DNA from: Lobulomyces angularis | Taxonomy: Eukaryota > Chytridiomycota > Chytridiomycetes > Lobulomycetales > Lobulomycetaceae | Reading direction: 5' to 3' | Length of the DNA stretch: 54,395 nucleotides | NCBI GenBank assembly: GCA_027604685.1 | Contig: JADHYX010000108.1 | Span: 1 to 54,395 of the forward strand | Shown: positions 34,593 to 45,306 of the stretch, piece by piece | Layout: each line of letters opens with the position of its first letter | Position numbering within the stretch: the stretch's first letter is position 1 | Notes under the pieces: model-generated | What the model was told of the DNA's origin: nothing | Databases searched by the model: none | The model's input: the letters and a program-made list of their open reading frames with translations, nothing else | Position numbers and translations under genes: made by a program

Positions 34593-37500
34593 ATGGCCGA
34601 GGTTTCAGATGATGAAGTGGAAGCAGAAGAAGAAGTAGGTGCAGGTTTTCCAGCAACATTATCCAATGACAATCATGAATCTTCTCAGACATCAATATAC
34701 CCCCAAAATTTTTTCAAAAGTAATAAAGAGCACTTAATGAAAAAAAGGGTAAAGTATTTGTGGAGTGTAGTTAGGAATCATTTTGTTAAGAAAATTGGAA
34801 AAATTGATGTGTTGAGTGCTCTCACAGCACCTTACAATTTAAGCATCAAGCATGGTATATAATCAAATATCATTAGGATAAATTTTTCAATCAGATTATG
34901 ACTAGGTTTTGTATTAAGACATACGATGGAGCTGAAACATCCATTAAAATTTGTATTGCATCATCAACGTATGATAGTCCATGCCGAATCAGGAAGAGTT
35001 CACTTACAAAATGCGGAACAGGAGGCTGAAGTTTGTAAAGATGATACTGGAAAAAATAATAGCTTAACAACGGTAATTAAGCAAAATGCAATATGGACGT
35101 TTGGAATTGTTGATAGAATAGGTAATTTTCACCAATTACTAGTTAAATTAATATTTAGGTGTTGTAAATATCTGGGATCTTGGTACTAATGGGGCTACTA
35201 CAAAACCAAAACAACATCACAAACTGGAGACCGAACTTACTCAGGTTGTATTACTAGAAAAGTTTGGAATGTACGCTTCATGTTCAAATGAAAACTGGAT
35301 AAAGGTAATTTACAATAAAAGTTTTTCGATGGTTTATTATTTACTAGTTTCTAAATTCAAAATTTGAATTTAAATCTACAACACAAACTCCCCATACTGT
35401 GCAAATGTAAGTGTTAAAGAACAAGGATTTTTTAATAATGCTTTTTAGGATCAAGTATAATAAATTTAATTCTGAATTAATTGCATTGGGATCACATGAT
35501 ATTTCGGTAAATTCTATATGCTTCATTAGTATAATTTTTAAAACTTATAGATTTTGACGTTAACTGGACAAATGCAACGGTAATTATATATGGCATCTAT
35601 TGTTCAATTAAAAAATTACAAATTTTAAAAAAAAAGTGGTGGAATAAAGATTAATGCTACAATTAAACTTCAAATTATAACTAACTTTCCAAGCGATCGG
35701 TGGATAACAAATGTGGCAATTAATAAAACAGGAAGTATGATATATGCAGCCATTGAGCAATCAGTTCTAGTATGCCTCAATTCATTTTGTAAATTAATTT
35801 AGTATAGAGTTTTGACGGGCTTACAGGAGAAAAGTTGGACATATTAGACTGCAAAACTAAAAGGCATATATCTTGCTTATACTATTTTGAATCCATGAAT
35901 TACATAATTGTTGGTTGTTCGGATGGAAAAGGTTTTCAATAGTATTCAACTTTCTTCTTAAATTAGAATGTTTTTTAGTAAAAGTATTCAATTCATCAAA
36001 AGATCTAGTACAAGAATTTACTTCTCATTCAAAGACAGTAACCTCTATAATTGGATTTCAAAAAGCCAACTTGTTTCTATCATGCTCACTTGATATGACA
36101 GTTAGGATGTACAGCTTATCATCATACAAGGAAATATATTGGTAATGATTCTAGAAGGTTTTTATTAATTTTTGTAATAGTTTAAATCTGAAAGAAAGGC
36201 CACTTGGAATGAATATATTAGACGATAGAAATTTTTATATTTTTAATCAAAAATCTGTTACCATCTGGAATTTAAATCACATTAATAGCGTGTTTTTGTT
36301 GACAAAGTAATATTATTCATCAGATTAATGTGAAACTAATATTATTATTTTGAAAAAACTTATAATAGTTCCCCAGTAAAAAGATTAAATGCATTTAAAA
36401 GTAAAAATTTCAATCAAAAAGTTCTGATTCGAACAGATGATGGTATAATAAGGTTAGCGACTCCCTCCACAGGAAAAACATTAACAACTACATTACCATT
36501 ACTTGAAACCGATATTATAGTTGATTTGGCATTTTGCGCAAAAATTAGTAATTCAAACAAAAACAAAATAATTAAGAACTTTTCTTTGAAATAGATAAAT
36601 TGTTTTTGGTGCTAGAAAAAGGGGAACTATGGACTTTATCTACTAAAATAAATCCTTGTCAAGTGATAGATATCTGGCACCCACGTTCCTTTGATAGAGA
36701 AGATTGTAAATGTATTCTTATTGTTGAAGGAACCTTTACAGTTCCTAGGAATTCTACAAGTAATCTTTTAGATAAAGATATAGTTAAAGGATATTGCATT
36801 CTATTGGGGGCAACAAGTAATGGACAAGTAATTGTATATAGCCATCATGGATTCGTGAGATACCGCAGTCAAATTCATTCTTCTCCTATTATTCAAATGA
36901 TAGCGAACGAGAGGCAGGAATTGTTAATAACCTCTGGAACCGATAAATGTATCAAAATTTCTACCATTTCACCGATAAAATCTGAAATCATTGAGCTTAT
37001 TATTGTGATTCACGCTAATTTTATTCCAAGACTCCTTGCTGTAATGGACAATCACGTGATGGCTACTGGTGATGATTTTGTTTTGAGGTTATATAATTTT
37101 GATTTACAAAAGAATAGTATGTAACAATAGAGTCTTCATTAAATTCAGAAATTTTAGAATCTTGTGAAATTATTGGCCACTTAAGGAGCGATGATCATGG
37201 AGAAAGTTTAACAAATATTTCTGCCAATCCAAAACTTGGACTGTTTGTTACTGCAAGCAAAGATGGATTTATTAAAGTATGGGATACAAATAATATTTTA
37301 ATAAGGTACGTTTTTTTAATTTTCTTAAAAATGACGTTTCTTTAATGCTATAAAGAGAAATCCAATTTCAAGAACCGATTGAAAGTATGTGTATAAACAG
37401 GCATAGTGATATTATTTTTGGATTACAAGGAAGAGTGGATATTATAAGATCTAAATTTTGTAAATGTTATTATGTTAAAAGTATTGTTTAAATTCGTTAG

Positions 37501-40500
37501 ATTTGCCTCCTGGTTACTTAGAGAAATTAAATAAATTTGTTGATGACGATGCAATGCTGGAAGACGAGGCGATTCCTTTTCAACAATTTTTAGACGCTAA
37601 TCAGTGGATGAAAAAACATAAGCCAAAAACCAAATGGTACATTAAACATTAAGTTCCTTTAATTATATTAAGAAAAATAGTAAATTTATGAAAGATTTAG
37701 ATTTAAGTGAACCAAATCTGAATAAAGAAGTTGTAGAAATAGTTGTGGAAGACATATTGAATAAAAATGAGACTGTAGATACTGATGTTGGTGATGCAAG
37801 TGAGAATGAAGGTAACACAGAGAAAATGGCAGAAGATATTATGATGGAAAAGTATACAGAAGCTGACACTGAGACCAATTTGAAGGAGCCCATAATTCAA
37901 AATAATGATCTCATATTATTTGATGACTTTGAAGAAGGAAGCTTAAAGGATATTGAATATGAAATGGTATTAATAAAAACTTACCAATGTTTTAAAAAAT
38001 AAATAAGGATTTCAAAAAATTTGTGAAATACAATTGGCGCAGAGAGTTAGAAGAAGAAGAGTTGGTTTTGAAATCAACTCTAGAACTTATCTCCCCTCAT
38101 AGTCCCACAGATATAAAGCCCGTTGTGACAGACCCCATATTTGAAAAGCTGGAACTGGAAAAAAAATTGAAGACGCTTGCTATTCAAAAAAAGTTAGATG
38201 AAGACTTAATGGGTATGAAAAAATACAAAGCTTCGCTTATAGTTAATAATGTATCCATAGCTATATCCAGGATGATGGCGAAGTACGACAGTTCTTCAAA
38301 CCTCAGTGAAGATAATGTCCCAGTGGAAGCGGAAGAAACAGTAGCCGAATATACAGGAAATTTGGAGGAGGTAGTAAATGGACCGCCATCTGGTGCTTCT
38401 CAGGTTACTGAAGAGGAATCTATTCGTGCTGATGTGGGAAATAATCCTGTAAAAAAGCGTTTAAGAAAGCCTACTGATTTAATGATAGCACCTGATGGTT
38501 TTGTTCCAAATAGTAGAGTAAAGGGAAAAGTAACCAAGTGGGAGTCATTGCATCAAAATTTCGCAACTAACACAAACAAAGTCATGAGTCAAAGTTATTC
38601 CTTAAAAAAAAAGGAGGCAAAAAATGTTGCCTCAGTTGATAACGAAAGAAATAAAAAAAAAGATGAATATAAATTAAAATTACAAAATCTTCTTAATAAC
38701 ATTAAAGAAGAGAAAGAAAAAGAAAAGCGCATTGAGGAACAGGAACATCAATTGCAGCAACAGAAACTGTTGGAAGAAGAGAAGTTATCAGCGGAAAGGC
38801 AGATCAATAATGTTAATAAGTTTATTGGGCAGCTAATGAATAACGGAAAATTAGATGATAAAAAATTGCATGAAAAAAACATAAACGCACCAAAGCAAGT
38901 GCTCACTCCTCCTGTACAAAAATTTCCTAGAATAATCGAAATGGCACAAGAAATCGTATGGTTTCCAGTTGATGAGGTTGGACAAAAATATTTTTTTTTT
39001 TCAAAAAGTAATGAAATTTTTAGATTATAACTGAAGTTGAATATGAAGAGAATTCACCTTATGCAGGTTTTATTGATAATAAATAGAAATTCTTAATTTT
39101 AACTTATTAATTAAGGCTCAAAGTATTTGAAATTAAAGGTTATTCCCACAGCCGATGCATTATTGCCATTTGCAATGAAAGTTTTTTCAAGTACCAGCAC
39201 TAACATTAATACAAAGTTAGATGTCTTAAACTATTTTAGCAATGTTTCGGATAAATATGGGTACAATGATACCCAACTTATAGTGAATGGTATTATGGAA
39301 TACCTTTTACTTGGACTGGCTAATAGCTGGGAAAAGCAAGAAATTGATGTAAAGTATTGAAAAATGACAAGCATTAATTTTATTTTTCATATATCTAGTT
39401 TAGAAAAGTTTTGTTAGAAAATTTGGTTAAGTTCGGTGCCATTAATTTTGAAGTACTTTCCATTTTGTTGTTGTACCTAGTACTGGGTTACGATGAGTTA
39501 AAGTAATTTTAAAATTAATTTACATCTTTTTATGTTATATTTTTTTTCTGTAGGGAAATTTCTTTTACGTTGCTTCAGTTTTTAGGAGTGAGAAATCCCA
39601 AAAGCGATTTCATCACAGCAAAATTTGAAGATATATATTGCCAGTATATCAATAAATGCACTATAAATAGTTTCGTCTTTCCAACATTTGTAAATCAGAT
39701 TAAAGATAAAGTTGAAAGTCGCAGACAAAGTTTAGCAGTTATACAACTGAGTAAACAAATCCAAGATGAAATCAAAGAAGAGGAAGCCATTAAAGAAGTT
39801 GATGAATTAACGGATCAACTAAATGAATCATTATTAAAGCCAAAGTCGTATGAAACTTCAAGCTCAAGTCAAATTATTAAATTAGATATGATACAGTTTT
39901 TACGGCAAAACTTAAAGACTTATTTGATTAGCCATTCCTCTGACAAAGATACCATTGAAGCATTACAAAACTTAACTCCCTTTGGTAATGAGATACGAAA
40001 AAAATCTTCTGGGACAAAAAAAAATTTGGCGACTGATGCAAAAACAAATCAGGACGCGAATTATGCTGAATCGTTCAATACAAAAATACATGTGGGGGAT
40101 ATTATCAAAAATGAGACTTTTAGGGAAGGTAACTTTCAACCAAGAAGAAATATCAGCAAGGTGAAACCACACAAAAAATTCAAGGACATGGTTATTTTAA
40201 GTAAAAAAAAGCTGGTAGAATTTCATATGGAAGGGGATTTAGATTTGGATGTTTCAATACCTGTAATATTTATTCATTAATACCATATATTTATTTATTG
40301 ATATAGACTACTGCAGAAAGCCGAGAACGTGATTCAAATCGGAATGCAATTGAAATACTCAAAAACCCTTCTTCTTTTGATATAGCTTGTGCATTAAATT
40401 ATTATGAGCAACGACAGGTATTGAAAAGATTTTATTTTTCTTAATTACTTTTATTAGGAGAGAAGAATGAAAAGAGAACTGGAACTAAAGGATTTGGCAA

Positions 40501-41274
40501 TCAAGAGAGCAAAAGAAGAGGAAGAAGCAAGAAATAAAGAAGCGGAGTTTTTAGTAAAACAAAACGAGAAAGCACAGAAAAAATTGGAAGAACTGAAAAA
40601 GTTGGAAGAAGTTAAACTGCTTCGCGAAATGAGAAAGAAAAAGAAAGTGGAACCACCCAAATGTAAATTTTGGGGTGAAGGAAAGCAAAAAACCAAAGAC
40701 CAGCATTGGACAAGTAATTAATTAATGTGGAATATTTTAGGATACTAATAAATTCAATAACTTTTTAGCTCACAAAAGTGACTGCCATGAGTCAAGAGAA
40801 GCCATTGGAAATTTTTTGAGTAAGAAGTCTTAAATTTTTTGATAATTTGCTTAATATTAAATTACACATTAATTTTAATTAGAACATTCGCATTCGCATT
40901 CCCACGATAATTTGGGAAATTTTTCATGTAAATATATGGAGAGATTTACACAGAATCAAATGACAAAACTTCCTGCCAACGCATTTCCAATTGAATTAGT
41001 GCACCTAGATATTTTTGATTGTCCAACACAAAATAAAAAAACCATCAAAACACTAAATCCAGTAAACCCACCAACATTCGGTCATGAAAAATCTATCAAG
41101 GAACCTTTCATAAAAAGTTTTATCGGTGATGACAAGTTAAACTGGCTTGCTAGTGAACTTGATGGAACGTTGTCCAAAAAAGAGCTGGATTATATTAGAA
41201 ATGGTAACACCCAAATGAATAGTGCTACCAAAGGAATTTTTACAACTAGATTAAAATACTTTATACCTTCTTGA
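34593..41274 (+). CDS. Giant WD40/coiled-coil protein, WDR87/WDR97-like
   Basis: About 1,850 residues in some twenty exons. The N-terminus MAEVSDDEVEAEEEVGAG is acidic. From 34900 to 37480 come WD40-type blades, for example QNAIWTFGIVDRIGVVNIWD, YIIVGCSDGKVKVFNSSKD, ANLFLSCSLDMTVRMYSLSS, LLITSGTDKCIKISTIS and LFVTASKDGFIKVWDTNN. An acidic linker (37680-37960) follows, then long Lys/Glu coiled coil (38640-38880), a helical repeat part (39130-40200: NTKLDVLNYFSNVSDKYGYN, FTLLQFLGVRNPKSDFI), more coiled coil (40450-40640) and a Cys/His-containing tail (CKFWGEG, HKSDCHES, HSHSHSHD). WD40 followed by long coiled coil is the plan of the axonemal WDR87/WDR97 group, and other flagellar genes are nearby. 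Family assignment is tentative; the domain plan is clear. It could be two genes, but no stop or promoter-like gap was seen between parts. Confidence 0.6.
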
Positions 41275-41381
41275 AATTGTAACATTGTTATATTTTGTTA
41301 ATAAAACTGATAATATATTTGTTTTTGATATTACACTAAAAATAAAAAAAAAATAGTAATTTGAAACATCTATTTAAAGAA

Positions 41382-41424
41382 TTGATATCGGCTGTTTTTT
41401 TGAGTCTAAATGAATTAGCTTATC
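41382..41424 (-). repeat. 43-bp copy of a piece of the Ser-rich gene
   Basis: 41382-41424 matches 14132-14174 without gaps at 40 of 43 positions by eye, including 30 identical bases (41395-41424 against 14145-14174). In the Ser-rich gene this piece encodes DKLIHLDSKKRPIS on the minus strand. Here the same strand and frame would encode DKLIHLDSKKQPIS inside an open frame of about 33 codons ending ISIL-stop. The match is far too long for chance in unrelated spacer, so it is a dispersed duplicate of an exon fragment or part of a shared element. Confidence 0.75.
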
Positions 41425-41530
41425 GGAACTATGAAGAAGTAATGGAAATTTTATTCTGAGACAGTGCAATTTTTTCTATTACTTGATTGTTAATTTCAAG
41501 AGGCTTTTTGTGGTGTTGGTGGCTGTGGAC

Positions 41531-41540
41531 TATAAAAAGC
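41531..41540 (+). promoter_or_regulatory. TATA box of the cerato-platanin-like gene
   Basis: TATAAAAAGC lies 45 bp upstream of the ATG at 41576, a plausible TATA-to-start distance with a very short leader. Confidence 0.5.
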
Positions 41541-41575
41541 GTTCTCAAAAATTATCTACAATCAAAGTTCTTACA

Positions 41576-42337
41576 ATGAAAATTTTGTATTTTGCAATAA
41601 TAGTTATGGAACTATATGATAATATTTCTTCAAAGGATTATCATGGTGCAAAGATGTTAAAGCGTGAAAAGTGCAGGGTGGCAAACAAGAAGTCCTTAAC
41701 CAGCGAATATCAAAGAATAAACATACCTAAACACCAGCAAGAAAATAAACTGAAAGTCTTCAATTCTTTTCCTATTTCTCATAATGCAGTACCAAAAGTG
41801 GTCACTGAGAAACAGAATACTCAAAGAGATCAAAAAAAATTTATACAACTAAAGACCCTGAATATTTCTTCAGTAGCAAAAATTGAAGGTTTTAATGAAA
41901 TAGACGTTGAAAATTTAACAGATACAATGCAAAAGTTCGCTAGTGAAACTGCATATTGCACTTATCACAGTTATTCACCTCAAACACCGATTTCGAATGT
42001 TGCTTGTTCAGACGGAAATAATGGGTTGGTTGCAAAGCTTAGTTTAGATTTACATGGCGACATATCCAGTCTATATCCATATGTGACTGCATTTTCAGGA
42101 ACAAGTTGGAATTCTCCAAAGTGCGGGCAATGTATGAAGTTAACAAGCACTATCAATACTGTTTATCTTACTATCATTGATGCCTGTGGAGCTTTAAGCA
42201 ACAACAAAAATCATTTTGACATTGCTCCACCAGCTTTTTATGAATTGTTCGGCCCAGAAGGAGTTTCAAATGGTAATGGAAATGTCATTTATGAAGAAGT
42301 TGTGTCTACGTTCTGTCATGGTAATACACAACAGTAA
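41576..42337 (+). CDS. Cerato-platanin-like secreted protein
   Basis: Intronless, about 253 residues. The N-terminus MKILYFAIIVMELYDNISS is a probable signal peptide. A roughly 110-residue basic, low-complexity pro-region follows, then a double-psi beta-barrel domain of cerato-platanin type: YCTYHSYSPQTPISNVACSD, then GNNGLVAKLSLDLHG, FSGTSWNSPKCGQCMKLTS, VYLTIIDACG and HFDIAPPAFYELFG, with a final Cys near the end (STFCHGN). The VACSDG and WNSPxCGxC signatures distinguish it from plain expansin or barwin. Known members are small fungal wall and secreted proteins that bind chitin oligomers and act as elicitors on plants. The long pro-region is unusual, since typical members are about 120 residues after the signal. 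An expansin/RlpA-like alternative cannot be fully excluded. Start: first in-frame ATG after the TATA box. Confidence 0.75.
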   Translation: MKILYFAIIVMELYDNISSKDYHGAKMLKREKCRVANKKSLTSEYQRINIPKHQQENKLKVFNSFPISHNAVPKVVTEKQNTQRDQKKFIQLKTLNISSVAKIEGFNEIDVENLTDTMQKFASETAYCTYHSYSPQTPISNVACSDGNNGLVAKLSLDLHGDISSLYPYVTAFSGTSWNSPKCGQCMKLTSTINTVYLTIIDACGALSNNKNHFDIAPPAFYELFGPEGVSNGNGNVIYEEVVSTFCHGNTQQ

Positions 42338-42829
42338 AAAGTGGTTAATTATATAGAATCCTAAGTTAATAGTAAATATTGAATGTACTTAAGGTAGAAT
42401 TAATAAAGTGGTGCCGTGCTTCATAATAAATTCTATTGTATAAATATTAATTCTAAACCATTGATATTTTTGATTGATCAAAAAAAAGGGAAATTCTAGA
42501 ATGAATCTGGAATAAAATGATTGTGGAAGAAAAATTTACAGATAACCAAAAAAATTAAAAATAGTAAAAACTGCTTAGATACTTAATGAGCGACTCATTT
42601 ACAAGTGAAGTGACCTTGGTAAAATTTCCAAAACTTTTTTTTGTTTCTAAAATTGAATAAAAAAAAAATAGAGTTCAAAAAAGGTTAAAAATGCAATTGA
42701 ATAAAAATCATAATTTTATATTTTAATTTTTCACTTTATAAGTAGAGTCAAAATGACGTAAAATATTCTTCTACTAACTCATTGCAGAAGAATACCAATT
42801 CATCTTCTAACGCTTCTATAAGTTCTTCA
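42338..42829. other. Spacer / possible leader of the small coiled-coil gene
   Basis: 492 bp, AT-rich. The last part (42782-42829) is in frame with the downstream gene and Ser/Asn-rich, following an acceptor-like CATTGCAG, so a first coding exon further upstream is possible. I could not join the ATG at 42753 to it in frame. Confidence 0.4.
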
Positions 42830-43425
42830 ATGAAAGGTTCTACAAACTCCTTATCTTCAAAAATATCGGTAACATACTATAAAAACAAACTGTTCTTCAC
42901 ATATGATAACTTTTTACAAATTTTAATATGACTTTTGTTTTAGAGTTCCACATCAAGGCTTTGTGAACCAACAAAAGCTACAATCAGAAGGGTTGAAGCA
43001 ACTAAAGAGCAATTTAAAAAAGAACAAGACGATGCTTCGAAAAAAAAACAGCAGAGAAATGCTATGTACAAAAAACCAGAGGCCCCTGAACCGCAGATTC
43101 CCACCAGCTTGTATACTTACATCAGAGACAGCACCATTGCTAGAACTAGACAAGAGATCGAGCTAACTCGGAGAAAATCCAAGGAAGAATTATTGACTGC
43201 ACTTGAGGCTCAAAATGAATCTGTAAAGCGCTTGAATGACCCAAAGTAAGTTTTTATATATTTTAATGTTTCGACCTTACGATATTAAACGGTAGCAGTA
43301 TAAAAATTAAAAATGAGGTAGATGTTAAGCCAATTGGAGGGAACAACAACAGTATTCTGCCACCAGTGCTACCGTTAAACGTTAGGCGCAAACAGATTCA
43401 ATTTTTCAATGAATTTTCTAAATAA
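42830..43425 (+). CDS. Unknown small basic coiled-coil protein
   Basis: Three exons: a short Ser-rich first exon (from ATG 42830), a main exon 42944-43243, and a last exon of about 130 bp ending TAA at 43425. The main exon reads TKATIRRVEATKEQFKKEQD, then KKPEAPEPQIPTSLYTYIRD and a charged helix (ARTRQEIELTRRKSKEELLT). The end is PPVLPLNVRRKQIQFFNEFS. About 155 residues, no recognised family. It has the look of a small microtubule- or actin-associated adaptor (basic helix, proline hinge, basic helix), but that is only an impression. It follows the cerato-platanin-like gene on the same strand and converges on the formyltransferase gene. The true start may lie upstream in another exon. Confidence 0.6.
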
Positions 43426-43720
43426 ATCAAGAAAAATATCACTATGCTCTAGTTTCTAGTATTTTTTTCGAAGTTCTTTAATAAAATCTTTCTTAAATAT
43501 AAACTCCATTTTTTATCAGTTTGTTCAATGGGAAGTTTAACAAAGCCTAGCCTAAAATAAATTGATTAAATAAGATGCCTATCGCAAAAAAGTGAAGTTT
43601 TGGAATATTTTGTTAACAATTTTGCTATTTTACTGCAAAAAAATTTTTTATAAATGTTATTTTTTTTAAAAAGCTACCTTAGATAAAAAAAAATTACATT
43701 CTATAAGTAACTTCTGTTGC

Positions 43721-45089
43721 TTAGTTGTCACAGGATTTTAAATGGTCACTTTCTGTTATAGTGTAACCATTATGAAAATCATCAGCAGATAATAATTTTT
43801 TATCCTGAACTTTTAGTTTCAAAATTTCCAGCCAACCATGAAAACATTTCACAAATAATTTTTTTTGTTGTTTATCAAATAATAGTGATCCAGCAGAAAA
43901 ATTGTCCATCGTAGAAAAGTTCAATGTTGCTAATTTGAGGTCAAATAATTGAATTCTCTTTTTTCTAAATTGTGCATATAATGGAATCTACAATAGTCGG
44001 AATTAAAAACCAAAAAAAAATTTTCTTTTTGAATTTACTTTAAAACCAATTGCTCTATGTAATTTAAAAATTTCATAGTTATTCATACAATTAAAATCAA
44101 TCCTTCCCATTTCCTTTAGTATTTTTGGGGCCTGGGTAACCAAAGATTCATCTTGGACTATTGCTTGTTTCTTTATTTTATTAAATCAAAAGCATTTTAG
44201 ATTAAAAACCTTAAATGAATCTATATTTTTAATTGTTTCTACTAAATCATTTCCGCCCAGCATTGCTAACTCATCATGAAGTACTTTATAAAACGGGAAA
44301 TTACAGACTTTCTATATTAGAATTTTAAATAATAAGTGTATGTTTATTTAAGTTTACTAGAGATGATTGTTTTAAAATTTTTCCTGCATCAAATTTTTTT
44401 TTATCCAGTTCAATAATTGAAACACCAGAAATTTTTTCATCATTTAAAATTTGATGCTGAATCGGCGCCGCACCACGATACCTATAATTTTTTTTTTTTT
44501 TGGTTAAATCCAAACTTTAGAAACTACTTTATGATACTTTGGTAATAATGAAGGATGGACGTTGAGTGCACCAACAGAAAACTTATTTATTAAATTAGGA
44601 GGTAAAAAATATCCAAACGAAACAACTACTGCCAAGTCAAAATCTTGCCCGTTTAACTTGGGTGCCTAGTCAAAATCTTGTCAGCTAAAAAATTTTGTTT
44701 AAGCAGAAAAGAAAACTCACTTCCCAAGATTTTAAAGTATGCTGAGGTGGTATATGAAGATTTAGGAAAGTTTTGGAAAAGTTAAATAATGGAACTAGAG
44801 ATCAAAGTGAAGTTTTCCTTATTATTTTCATTAAAACAATTAAATAATTCATTACCACTTTTTGTAGTAACTACTTGAAGATTTTGAACAATATCACTGT
44901 TTAGTAGTCGCTTCAACGTTATGATGGAGAATTCATCAGATCCAAAAAAAAGTATGTTGTATTTCTAAATTATTGAGGAAGGTAATTTATAAATAGTTTT
45001 AAACAGTTTTTGAATTTTTATTGCAAAAACTATGTAAATTTGCTGTGAATGTATTTTTAGTTTACCTTTAAAATTTGATTTTTCAACAT
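43721..45089 (-). CDS. Methionyl-tRNA formyltransferase (mitochondrial)
   Basis: It formylates the initiator Met-tRNA for mitochondrial translation, using 10-formyl-THF. About seven exons. The first is tiny (MLKNQILK); the second starts KYNILFFGSDEFSIITLKRL, the family N-terminus. Then come LNLHIPPQHTLKSWE, DFDLAVVVSFGYFLPPNLIN, the signature GALNVHPSLLPKYRGAAPIQ with the catalytic Asn and His, and GVSIIELDKKKFDAGKIL with the expected Asp. The C-terminal OB-like domain runs PLYAQFRKKRIQLFDLKL to LLSADDFHNGY. About 370 residues. Signature residues are present, so it is probably active. No strong transit peptide is visible. It shares a 217-bp divergent promoter region with the DUF3533 gene. Confidence 0.9.
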
Positions 45090-45306
45090 TTTTTTTCACA
45101 AAAAAACTAGCGCTTTGATGAAGGTTTTAGGGTTTTTTAACATGCCACGAATTTGAGTCTCTGAGCCACCCAATATTAAGCGCCTCAAGCCGCTTTGCGC
45201 CTCGGAATAAAATTTTTTTTTTTGTAGAAAAATTAATTTTTTACAATTGGTTTGAATTAGAAAATCTATTAGACTAAAACACTCAAATTTACCAAAGTGA
45301 AACATA

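Larger units (their letters stand above)
41275..41575. other. Spacer with promoter and duplicated exon fragment
   Basis: 301 bp holding the 3' end of the WD40 gene, the duplicated 43-bp fragment (41382-41424) and the TATA box of the cerato-platanin-like gene (41531-41540). Confidence 0.5.

Noticed and set aside
40454..40696. Minus-strand Ser/Phe ORF
   Set aside because: It is the complement of a Lys/Glu coiled-coil exon of the WD40 giant.
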